DNA of 64,000 nucleotides, taken from contig NC_092669.1 in the NCBI RefSeq assembly GCF_032118995.1, positions 3,533,501-3,597,500 of the forward strand. The letters are read 5' to 3'. The position numbers were made by a program, and so were the translations under genes. The notes below the pieces were generated by a model, which did not search any database, was not told the DNA's origin, and saw only the letters and a list, made by a program, of their open reading frames with translations. This document shows positions 23,601 through 33,147 of the stretch, piece by piece; within the stretch, counting starts at the first letter, position 1; every line of letters begins with the position of its first letter. Source of the stretch: Asterias amurensis (lineage: Eukaryota; Echinodermata; Asteroidea; Forcipulatida; Asteriidae).

Positions 23601-24805
23601 GTGTCTGTGTAGACTTGTAGTCTTTGATCGTGGCTCTTAGTCGTCCTGACAGCCGCTACAAACAGCGCCCTCTTTTAATCAACCTCCAACATTCGAGTTA
23701 GGGTGCGTGATAGCAATTAATAATGTGGGGCGTTTTATTTTGCGTGGCTGAAATGCATAAGAATAAACGCGATCTTAGACTTGAAATAAAGTCTAGTGTC
23801 TGTGACGACAACGTACTTTTATCCCTTTGAACTGAAAACAAGATTTATGGTCTCATGTTCTATCCAAGATTAACAAGGTTTACTCTGCGAAATTACCAAG
23901 CTATTGGGTTTGAAAAAAGGGCCGTAAGCAAGTTTGTTGATAATAGGGAAAGGAAGAAGTATGGATACTCTCGTCCAACTATAAAAATTGTATATTTTCT
24001 GCAGGTTTGCCTTTCACGGTTTGTGTGGTTATTACGATGGTTCCAATTTAAAGGAATACTGTGTGCCTTGGATCGGTCGAGTTGGTCTTTGAAAAGAGTT
24101 TGTAACCGTTTTTAGTAAAATGCATATGGGTAGAAAGATGTTGTAAAAGTAGAATACAATGATACACACAAACACGCCTCGAAATTGCACGGTTTTCCTT
24201 TTACCTCGTCGACTCAAATTTTGGACTCCCATAAATTAATGGCCGACCGTGTTAGTTCGCTAAGTAAAAGGAAAACCACGCAATTTCGAGGCCAATTTGT
24301 GTGGATCATTGTATTCTACTTTTAAAACATCTTTCCAACCATATGCATTTTATAAAAAACGGTTACAAACGCTTTTTATAATGTACCAACTCGTCCGATC
24401 CAAGGCAACGTGTTCCTTTAAACTCATTCATGAAATATTGGGGATACTCTTTTTGGGTTAAAATCCTTTAAGGACTGAAATGTATTGATGAGAAATAAAT
24501 AAAACCCATTTCCCGTTTGGAGTTTATCACTCAGTGGGCGCGCGTTTTATTCATGTTTTCTTTTGAATCCGTCATGCAAAATGTGTAATCGGTTTTAACT
24601 ATTATTTTTCTCGTGACCCAGATGGCCGATCGATCTCAAACTTCTCTAATAATGTGTGTCAGTTTATGTATATGGTGGATTACATAGAGTGCTTACACTG
24701 CCAGTAAAAAGTGTTTTGTTAACAAAATAAAAACTAGGCAAGAAACTCACCAGCAGTAGAAGCGACAAGCCTCGGCTTTTTCCCTGGAGACGCTCTCTGA
24801 CTCAT
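19802..24805 (-). CDS. cysteine-dioxygenase-type cupin protein with extra N-terminal domain, copy 2
   Basis: Three exons (24751-24805, 20783-21247, 19802-20613) join in phase to 443 aa. Residues 1-19 are a short basic leader (MSQRASPGKKPRLVASTA). About 20-174 is a compact domain I do not recognise. About 205-430 is a CDO-type cupin. The pattern GHFSPVHNHGNA gives two iron-ligand histidines (about H313 and H315), QTHKL gives the third (H367), and YLRVTLG supplies the arginine that holds the substrate carboxylate in cysteine dioxygenases. The cysteine that forms the Cys-Tyr cofactor in mammalian CDO is alanine here, though a tyrosine at the partner position is kept (QCYTYAA). Family knowledge supports a non-haem iron thiol dioxygenase; the substrate is inferred only. 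There is no signal peptide, so it is probably cytosolic. Mammalian CDO is about 200 aa, so half of this protein is extra. Confidence 0.85.
20783..21247 (-). CDS. exon 2 of cupin gene copy 2 (N-terminal domain)
   Basis: 465 bp, acceptor TTCTTATCAG and donor A|GTAAGT. Encodes VDQREIPACWERPFPV to KSNIAIYS, rich in aromatic and Gly residues, as in a beta-sandwich. The fold assignment is a guess. Confidence 0.85.
21397..21778. mobile_element. MITE family B, complete, TTAA target duplication
   Basis: 382 bp between TTAA at 21393-21396 and 21779-21782, with ends AGGAAACGTTGCCTTGG and AAGGCAACGTGTTCCT. The centre is a long palindrome (GGCCATTTATGGGAGTCAA and complement). Unit 1 shows the empty site, a single TTAA at 7624-7627. 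It lies in intron 1 of cupin gene copy 2. Confidence 0.95.
22078..22272. mobile_element. nested hairpin element in intron 1, copy 2
   Basis: Paralogue of the 195-bp hairpin at 7927-8121, carried by the duplication. Confidence 0.75.
22846..23165 (-). mobile_element. tRNA-derived SINE, head truncated (unit 2)
   Basis: Paralogue of the SINE at 8696-9003, with shorter T and G runs and the same truncated head joined to GCTTCACAT. Confidence 0.8.
24052..24417. mobile_element. MITE family B, complete, TTAA target duplication
   Basis: 366 bp between TTAA at 24048-24051 and 24418-24421. Left end AGGAATACTGTGTGCCTTGG, right end AAGGCAACGTGTTCCT. Unit 1 has the uninterrupted site near 14039-14042 (TTCCACTTTTAACTCATTC). 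Confidence 0.92.
24751..24805 (-). CDS. exon 1 of cupin gene copy 2 (start codon)
   Basis: 55 bp, ATG to G|GTGAGT in phase 1, which fits the TC-starting exon 2 (Val across the junction). The equivalent exon of copy 1 has the same start and donor but differs at 6 of 18 residues, which supports both as real exons. Confidence 0.75.
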
Positions 24806-25260
24806 GTTATTCGTTCGCTTTGAAGATTGCATGTTGTATAAGAAGAGTCTTGCCCGGTGGATGAAATTATCGGCAGCGATGGCTTAAAAGACTGATGCAG
24901 ATTTATAGCCTTCGCCTGGGTTATGGTGACTGCTTGCGGCCCCTTGTTGACGTCAAGTGTTTTCATCCAGCTCTGTGTCGTGGTTTAAATACTCGGGGGG
25001 GGGGGGGGGGGGTCATAGGGGTGAGGGGTTTCAATAACCGGGTATTGTATAGTTTAAGCAGAGAATGGGGACAGGATACCAGTTACTTATTGTACATGGT
25101 GTTTTTAGACTGGTAACTCTGTTCTGGAAAGTGTAGTATTGTTGTGCTTAAGGACTCCAGACTGGGCCAATGCCAAGCTGTGCAGGGGGTAAAAGTCCAG
25201 ACGTGTTCGTGACTTCATACATTATTTAACGCCGACTGAATTTTCTGTAGGTATGTAGAC

Positions 25261-25502
25261 AATCTTAGTCGATAGTGTAACTCCTAATCCACACATTGTA
25301 ATAATGAAGGTATTGGGTTTGAAATAGGACATAATCTGGAGTAGGGTTACCCCATTCACAGTCATTGGGCCTATACTCTCTAAACGTTAACTATTGAAAA
25401 ATCACTCAAAAAAATGCAAACTTCAATCAAAGGAAGTCACTCGAAAAAAGAGTTGTCCTTCATATTATGGCCCTTCAAAGAATGCCTTTTCACTCCTTTA
25501 CA
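25261..25502. other. intergenic, nothing recognised
   Basis: Follows the end of duplication unit 2. No exon, RNA gene or element terminus is seen. Confidence 0.5.
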
Positions 25503-25506
25503 TTAA

Positions 25507-26010
25507 AGGCAGTGGACACTATTGGTAATTACTCAAAATAATTATCGTCATAAAACCTTACTTAGTGACGAGTAATGGGGGAGAGGTTCATGTTAAATAA
25601 CATTGTGAGAAACGGCTCCCTCTGAAGTGCCATAGTTTTCGAGAAAGAAGTAATTTTCCACGAATTTGATTTCGAGACCTCAGGTTTAGAACTTGAGATC
25701 TCGAAGTCAACCATCTAAATGCACACAACTTCGTGTGAAAAGGGTGTTTTTTCTTTCATTATTATCTCGCAAGTTCGATGACCGATTGAGCTCAATATTT
25801 CACAGGTTTGTTATTTTATGCATATAGTTGAGATGCACCAACTGTGAAGGCTAGTCTTTGAAAAACTATAATTCTTTTTCAAATGGACATTACCTCAGAG
25901 GGAGCCGTTTCTCAACAGAGTGTTTCATCAACAGATCCCCATTACTCGGTACCAAGTTAGTTTTTATGCTAACACTTATTTTGGCAAATTACCAATAGTG
26001 TTCACTGCCT
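25507..26010. mobile_element. MITE family A, composite, TTAA-flanked
   Basis: TTAA at 25503-25506 and 26011-26014. The left part is a nearly complete family A element. Near 25870 it passes into a second partial copy in the opposite sense (CCTCAGAGGGAGCCGTTTCT). At 504 bp it is longer than the usual 365-385 bp, so it is probably one copy inserted into or recombined with another. Confidence 0.8.
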
Positions 26011-26260
26011 TTAATTATTTTCCCTTAATACTGTAAACAGCTGTGAAACTTCGTAAACTGTTCGTATAGTTTGAAATGTTTCACTGTTCGCTTTGGGATT
26101 TTATTTACAGGGGTGCACTCCTGAAGGGCATCCGTACAATGGACTAACGTTATGAGAGGACATTCACCCCTACAACCAAGGCCAAACATCATAGAGCTGC
26201 TTAAACACAACAACAAAAATAGCTAAGCACAACACAAGTTATGTTTACTAGAATAAGGTT

Positions 26261-26650
26261 GTATATTTGGTTTGCGGTAACACCATGTGTGTATCTACTT
26301 GCCAGGTAGAGTTTGTTCTTATAGAGAACTGTCTTGCTTTATTCAACTGCCGCGGAGTAGATAATCGGAGGTTCGGGAGACTTCTTAGTTCTGAAAAGAA
26401 CTGTCCTGCTTTTTACCAGGGCGGATGGTATATAGAAAATAGACTGGACTACTACTTTAGCTTATAGGATCGTAATTAACTGTACTGCCGCGGAGACACT
26501 TCTGAATTTGTCTCAACGTCATCGTCAGGATGTGTCTCCTGACGATGACTAGAGCAAGCTACTGGAAACGTAGAATGAAGCAAGACAGTTCTCTGAGAAC
26601 AAACTCTACCTGGCAAGTACACACATGGTGTTACCGCAAACCAAATATAC
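26261..26650. mobile_element. foldback element with about 80-bp inverted ends
   Basis: The left arm GTATATTTGGTTTGCGGTAA, through TAGAGTTTGTTCT and CTGTCTTGCTT, is repeated inverted at 26570-26650. The inside carries TCCTGACGATGACTAGAGCA and CTGCCGCGGAGTAGATAATC, motifs that I remember as dispersed in marine deuterostome genomes. No ORF. Confidence 0.8.
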
Positions 26651-26713
26651 ATTGATACCTCACCATGCGATGCCTCAAATAGAATAAGCTGAGCAGCTTA
26701 TATTATAGCATGT

Positions 26714-29700
26714 TGTACACTCTAAATTACAAGGATTTAAATTTAAATCCACAGGATTAAATTTTAAATCTTTCAAGGATTGTCGTTAGGGACCAATCAC
26801 CGTGGATTTAAAATTAATCTTTCAAAAGATTAAAACAATTAGTCTTTGGAGGATTAATTTAATCAATCCCAGTGGATTTATTTTTTCAAATCTTTACAGA
26901 TTTAACCTTCACCCGTTGAATGATTTAAACCTAGATGCTAGCAATCTTTTCGGATTCATTTCTAATTTACCTTGGGATTAAAACATTAAACACGATTTCT
27001 GAACCAGCAGGAAAAACAAAACAAAGTAAAAACAACAGTTTTAAAATATTTGCCTTCAAATTTTTATTTTCAAATATACAAGTTAAATAATACACATAGT
27101 TTCGACAATAAACCTCGACATACATTTGACCTATGTTGTCCATAAACATGAAAAGTTCTATTTTGTAGCTACATGTTTATCACTCAAGGGTTAAATCTGC
27201 AGTTTCATTCAAATATTCTAAGAAGATTCGAGTGGTTGTTAACCAGTTGTTTACAGCCTCTAGGCACATTTGAGAGATTTAATTTTAAAACAAAACAATT
27301 TTTTTGTTTCCTAGATGGACAGTCTAGTTACGACACTAGCTTTATTTCAAATAACTTGTTTTAAAAATAAGATATTGCCACAAACAATTTGTTAAATGTT
27401 TTTGAATTAACTGATGCACTACCTTTCTCCTACAAATTGTTTAGTTTAAGCAAAACTGTGTGCTGTATCCAAGGGAATGCCACTTCAAATTAGATTTGTG
27501 AATTATGTTTGATATCAGTTGGATAACCGGATTTCATTGCAGCAAGGATCTCCAAAGTTGTTGGTTTTTCAGACTGACCCACACTCAAAAACGGATTTTA
27601 AGAACTTATCAAAAGTTTCAACTACTGACGACCCCCCCCCCCCCCCCCCCCCACACACTAACTGGAATGCAATCCAGACAAAAGACAAACTGCTTCAGCT
27701 TTCTCTCAGGGAAGTTGTTCAGGTTGCTGTATCTCTTTAGATGTCAAGTTTGTAATTGCTTCATCGATGTGTGTGCTACTCCCCTCCTGTATTTGAAAAA
27801 AAACATGCTCGTGATAATGAAATGTTCTCATTTGAAATGCAGAGTTTTTTCTTGACCGGTTTGGAAAAAGGGGTGGGCTGTTTAAGTCCAAAGAAACGTC
27901 TTTGAAGAATTCTGTCCCTGGTCGACATAACCATGATCCAAAAACATGTATGTATAATACAACAAACACAAAAGTGACCCTTGGCCTGTATGTGAATGTG
28001 ACCTTGATATAGGTAAATCTGCATGTTTATGTGACAAGATTCAATACTTTCAAATTACTCAGCTAATATAGGGGCCCCTCAAACGTGGATATGTGATTGT
28101 TTTTTCAAATAATATTGTTATAAACTCACTCCTTGTTTATAGCAAAAGCAATTGTGTCAAAGAAATCAAGTTCTAAATAAATGTGAGTTCTTTCTGATAG
28201 AGCTGATTTAAATAACATTGTGGCTTAAAGTGGAATTAGTAGGCCCAGGTTTCACAAAGAGCCAAGTTTGATTTTAGCTGCAAATCAATCGCAGTTGCTA
28301 AGTAAAGTGTTATGTCACAATACAAATTAGCATGGTAATAATGACAATTTGTCTTGCAATGAATGTTATTGCTTAGTGAAAAGGACCACTGTTACATTTT
28401 AGTAACATAATTTTAAACAACCTCCATCTATAGGGGAAATAGTACTTACCAGCTTGTTCTGAATAATGTTCTGAACCTCAACAGCTACAATTGAAACCTC
28501 TTGACTTCTACACTGGATGAAGGAAACTGTAAACAGCAAACACTAAGGAACAAAGGTCACCTGAAACATGAAAACATCCAGACGACTGTTAGTGTTAACA
28601 AACCCTCCACATCATTACCATGGAAAATGGTAGCATTAACTAAATGTAAAGTATATGTCACTGTAATGTTTCAGGTGACCTTTGTTCCTTAGTGTTTGCT
28701 GTTTACAGTTTCCTTCATCCAGTGTATAAGTCAAGAGGTTTCAATTGTAGCTGTTGAGGTTCAGAACATTATTCAGAACAAGCTGGTAAGTACTATTTCC
28801 CCTAGATGGAGGTTGTTTAAAATTATGTTTCCTTTACTGAAATGTAACAGTGGTCCATTTCACTAAGCAATAACATTCATTGCAAGACAAATTGTCATTA
28901 TTACCATGCTAATTTGTATTGTGACATCACACTTTACTTAGCAACTGCGATTGATTTGCAGCTAAAATCAAACTTAGCTCTTTGTGAAACCTGGGCCTAC
29001 TAATTCCACTTTAAGCCACAATGCTATTTAAATCAACTCTATCAGAAAGAACTCACATTTATTTAGAACTTGATTTATTTGATGCAATTGCTTTTGCTAT
29101 AAACAAGGAGTGAGTTTATAACAATATCATTTGAAAAACAATCACATATCCACGTTCGAGGGGCCCCTATAATAGCTGAGTAATTTGAAAGTATTTAATC
29201 TTGTCACATAAACATGCGGATTCACCTATATCAAGGTCACATTCACATACAGGTCAAGGGTCACTTTTGTGTTTGTTGTATTATACATACATGTTTTTGA
29301 TCATGGTTATGTCGACCAGGGACAGAATTCTTCAAAGACGTTTCTTTGGGACTTAAACAGCCCCCCCCCCCCCTTTTTCCAAACCGGTCAAGAAAAAACT
29401 CTGCATTTCAAATGAGAACATTTCATTATCACGAGCATGTTTTTTTTTCAAATACAGAATGGGAGTAGCACACACATCGATGAAGCAATTACAAACTTGA
29501 CATCTATAGAGATACAGCAACCTGAACAACTTCCCTGAGAGAAAGCTGAAGCAGTTTGTCTTTTGTATGGATTGCATTCCCGTTAGTGTGGGGGGGGGGG
29601 GGTCGTCAGTAGTTGAAACTTTTGATAAGTTCTTAAAATCCGTTATTTTGAGTGTGGGTCAGACTATTCTGAAAAACCAACAACTTTGGAGATCCTTGCT

Positions 29701-30537
29701 GCAATGAAATCCGGTTGGCCAACTGATATCAAACATAATTCACAAACCTAATTTGAAGTGGCATTCCCTTAGATACAGCATACAGTTTTGCTTAAAATAA
29801 ATAATTTGTAGGAGAAAGGTAGTGCATCAGTTAATTCAAAAGCATTTAACAAATTGTTTGTGGCAATATCTTTTTTTTAAACAAGTTATTTGAAATAAAG
29901 CTAGTGTCGTAACTAGACTGTCCATGTTCACCCTATCTAGGAAACAAACAAATTGTTTTGTTTTAAAATAAATCTCTCAAATGTGCCAAGAGGCTGTAAA
30001 CAACTGGTTAACAACCACTCGAATCTTCTTAGAATATTTGAATGAAATTGCAGATTTAAACCTTGAGTGATAAACATGTAGCTACAAAATAGAACTTTTC
30101 ATGTTTATGGACAACATAGGTCAAATGTATGTCGAGGTTTATTGTCGAAACTATGTGTATTATTTAACTTGTATATTTGAAAATAAAAATTTGAAGGCAA
30201 ATATTTTAAAACTGTTGTTTTTACTTTGTTTTGTTTTTCCTGCTGGTTCAGAAATCGTTTTTAATGTTTTAATCCCAAGGCAGATTAGAAATGAATCCGA
30301 AAAGATTGCTAGCATCTAGGTTTAAATCATTCAACGGGTGAAGGTTAAATCTGTAAAGATTTGAAAAAATAAATCCACTGGGATTGATTTAATTAATCCT
30401 CCAAAGACTTAATTGTTTTAATCTTTTGAAAGATTAATTTTAAATCCACGGTGATTGGTCCCTAACGACAATCCTTGAAAGATTTAAAATTTAATCCTGT
30501 GGATTTAAATTTAAATCCTTGTAATTTAGAGTATACA
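26714..30537. mobile_element. giant palindromic (foldback) element
   Basis: Left arm 26714-28567 and right arm 28668-30537 are inverted copies, about 1.85 kb each, around a 100-bp spacer. Outer ends share GTA(C/T)ACTCTAAATTACAAGG followed by about 200 bp dense in GGATTTAAA and TTTAAATCC. The arms are nearly identical, including a poly-C run at about 27631 matched by a poly-G run at about 29590. Open frames in the two arms are mirror images and none exceeds about 120 codons, so no transposase is encoded. A clear target duplication is not visible. It could be a non-autonomous foldback transposon or an inverted segmental duplication. Confidence 0.88.
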
Positions 30538-30651
30538 CGCGGATTATCATGCATTGTGTTGGAATTATAAAGTTATATAAGACGACTCTACTAAATAATG
30601 ACATTCTAAATTTAAACTCACAGACATGTTTAAAACGTTAGGGGGCATTAA

Positions 30652-31026
30652 AGGGAATGTACACGTTTGGTAATTACTCAAAACAACTAATATTGACTTG
30701 AAAACTGACTTGGTAACCTTGGTAACAAGCATTTGAGAGCTGTTGGATAGTATAAAAAATTGTGGGAAACGTCTCCCTCTGAAGGAATGTAGTTTTTGAG
30801 AAAGAGGTAGTCATAAAATAATAAAAGACTTCTAGCTAGAAGGTTTTTTTTTGTTCTTACCTGGAAGCACACAAGTTCGTCCAACAAGTATGTTTGTTTC
30901 TTTCATCATTTTCCCGCAACTTCGATGACCAATTGAGCCCAAATGTTCACGGGCTTGTTATTTCATGGTTGTGTTGGAATACACCAAGTGAGAAGACTTG
31001 TCTTTGACATTATTACCAAACGTGTG
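30652..31026. mobile_element. MITE family C, complete, TTAA-flanked
   Basis: TTAA at 30648-30651 and 31027-31030. Ends are AGGGAATGTACACGTTTGGT and ACCAAACGTGTG. Its right-hand TTAA is also the left-hand TTAA of the next element. Confidence 0.88.
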
Positions 31027-31030
31027 TTAA

Positions 31031-31417
31031 AGGATTTGGGTACTTCATGTAACACAAAACACAATGTCCACAGATTTACATTAAACCTACACTGTTTGAA
31101 GATAACACTGTTTGCTAGAAAGCTTAGCTTAAAATATTACATACTGAGATGCTGTACTTTTTGAGAAATGAGTAAAACAATGTAATGAAAATACATTTTT
31201 ACATGCTAAAATAATTTTTGTATATGATCAGTGAGACAAAAATTATTTTCATGACATTGTTTTACTCATTTCTCAAAAACTACTGGCCCTCAGCAAGTAA
31301 TTTTTTTCAGGGAAGCTTTCTACTATCATTATCTTCAAACTGTGTGAGTATACCATAACTGTGTATTCTGTGGACATTGTGTTTTTGTCCAACAAAAGGT
31401 ACATATATATAGACCCT
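31031..31417. mobile_element. MITE family D, TTAA-flanked, adjoining family C
   Basis: Starts AGGATTTGGGTAC after TTAA 31027-31030 and ends TATAGACCCT before TTAA 31418-31421. The centre is a palindrome: ATGAGTAAAACAATG at 31168 and its complement at 31256-31270. The left breakpoint of the tandem duplication lies inside it. Confidence 0.82.
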
Positions 31418-31826
31418 TTAATAAACTTATAGTATAAACATTTTTAGTTTGTTTATGAGTTGGTCAAAAGTAATACACGGACATGTTTGGTAACTGCCAA
31501 AGATCAGTATTTTCCCTTTGTGTATCCCGACATAGTAAGTATAAAACAACAAACCTTTGAAAATGTGGGCTCAATTGAAGTTGTAAAAGTAAACGAAAGA
31601 AAAAAACACCCTTGTAGCACAAAATGGTGTGCTTCCAGGTGCACAATTTATTCTTTCTCAAATGTTATTCCTGATTAGCCTGCAGAACAAAGAGATTGTA
31701 ACATTGATCCAACACTTCACAATTCAAGATCAACAATACGTTTCTGCACCCTATCTAATGAAGAAGTGACAGGCAGACACTCCGCCCAAATGTGACATGT
31801 ACTCCATAAGGGGGACGTATAGTTAA

Positions 31827-32208
31827 AGGAACACGTTGCCTTGGATCGGTCGAGTTGGTCTTTGAAAAGCGTTTGTAACCGTTTTTTATAAAATGCATAT
31901 GGGTAGATAGATGTTGTAAAAGTAGAATACAATGATCCACACAAACATGCCTCGAAATTCCGTGGTTTTCCTTTTACCTTGTCGACTAACACGTCGGCCA
32001 TTTATGGGGGTCAAAATTTTGACTCCCATAAATGGCCGACCATGTTAGTTCGCACAGTAGAAGGAAAACCACGCAATTTCGAGGCAAACTTGTGTGGATC
32101 ATTGTATTCTACTTTTACAACATCTTTCCAACCATATACATTTTATAAAAAACGGTTACAAACGCTTTTGTTTTGACCGACTCGTCCGATCCAAGGCAAC
32201 GTGTTCCT
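31827..32208. mobile_element. MITE family B, complete, TTAA target duplication
   Basis: TTAA at 31823-31826 and 32209-32212. Ends AGGAACACGTTGCCTTGG and CCAAGGCAACGTGTTCCT. The sister unit has ATAGTTAATATACAGG with one TTAA at 33803-33806, so the inserted length is exactly element plus TTAA. Confidence 0.97.
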
Positions 32209-32539
32209 TTAATATACAGGTAGAAAATAGCATCATGAGGTAAGAACATCCAAACTCGATATGGTTGTTGCAAAGACTCAAGAAGTTTTTTTTTTTTTCT
32301 TCTCATTTGTGTTATGCAATTATTTCAAGAGTGTATGGAGGATGGGAACAAGCAGCAAAACTGGTTTCACGCTCAAACACCGTAACATAATGAGCTAGGT
32401 CGGACACACAGTGGTGACTGGCGCACTTACCACAAAGGTGGAAAAGTAACTCGGATTAGAATTAATCCCTCTATAGATCGATTTAATCTAATAATATTGA
32501 TTAAAGTTGTGCTCTTTTTAGATTTGCACTACGGCATCG

Positions 32540-32715
32540 TATTCAGTGTCAATGACCTCTCTGTTTGTACGTGCTTTGCCATATAAGGTCGTGGGCTCGA
32601 ATCCCACCCATTAGTTATAATGCTTGTGTTTTTTTGGTTAAAACAACCCGGGAAAATACTGAATATACAGTGCTCACACACGTGAGCATAATGGGTAAAA
32701 CAAAATTGAACAATT
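32540..32715 (+). mobile_element. tRNA-derived SINE, diverged copy
   Basis: B box in GTGGGCTCGAATCCCACCC followed by GGGAAAATACTGAATATACA and a TGGGTAAAAC tail. This is the same family as the array at 48.7-50.5 kb but with many changes. Confidence 0.75.
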
Positions 32716-33056
32716 CAGCCTCGTTATGGTCGGTTTTGCCGCCACCGTTGTAGTCTGGGCCCCTGTCTTCGAAGAATGACGTCAGACGTTCAGCCTACCA
32801 CCGTTGTCGTCTTTACTGGCATCCCTGGCTTTTGATGTCACCGGTAGAGGACGCTACGTCGATGTTTTTTTTTAAGACATTCTAATTCTATACCATTTTT
32901 GTTTCAACTTGCTTCATTGTGTACTCCTCGCTGTTTAATATTGCCGTTGATTGCTATGGGATCACACGCTGCTCTTAACCTACAAAAGCGCTCTCTATAG
33001 TATCAGACCTCTCGATCATGGCAAGTACACATACAAACGGCCCATGAAGATGTTAA

Positions 33057-33147
33057 AGGCAGTGGACACTATTGGTAATTTTCAAAGACTAGCCTTCACA
33101 GTTGATGTATCTCAACATTATTCATAAAATAACAAACCTGTGAAGAT
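33057..33147. mobile_element. MITE family A, 5' piece at the duplication junction
   Basis: Starts after TTAA 33053-33056 with AGGCAGTGGACACTATTGGT and is cut at 33147, where unit beta begins. Confidence 0.9.

Larger units (their letters stand above)
17572..25260. repeat. segmental duplication unit 2 (cupin gene copy 2)
   Basis: Paralogue of 3853-15470. It abuts a family C-like terminus (CCAAACATGTACCTTCCC, 17555-17572) without an intact TTAA. It has its own later changes: an 88-bp tandem duplication at 18848-19023 and two family B MITEs at 21397 and 24052. Confidence 0.9.
31168..33147. repeat. tandem duplication unit alpha
   Basis: 1980 bp, repeated as 33148-34740 (1593 bp). The length difference equals one family B MITE plus TTAA. 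The junction at 33147/33148 joins the front of a family A element (CCTGTGAAGAT) to the middle of a family D element (ATGAGTAAAAC). No gene. Confidence 0.95.

Noticed and set aside
26967-30319. Mirror-image frames (MFMDNIGQMYVEVYCRN) in the palindrome
   Set aside because: Short, AT-driven, without recognisable domains; they appear twice only because the arms are inverted copies.
26714-30537. LTR retroelement or virus-like element as explanation for the long repeats
   Set aside because: The repeats are inverted, not direct, and no reverse transcriptase, integrase, capsid or envelope-like frame is present.
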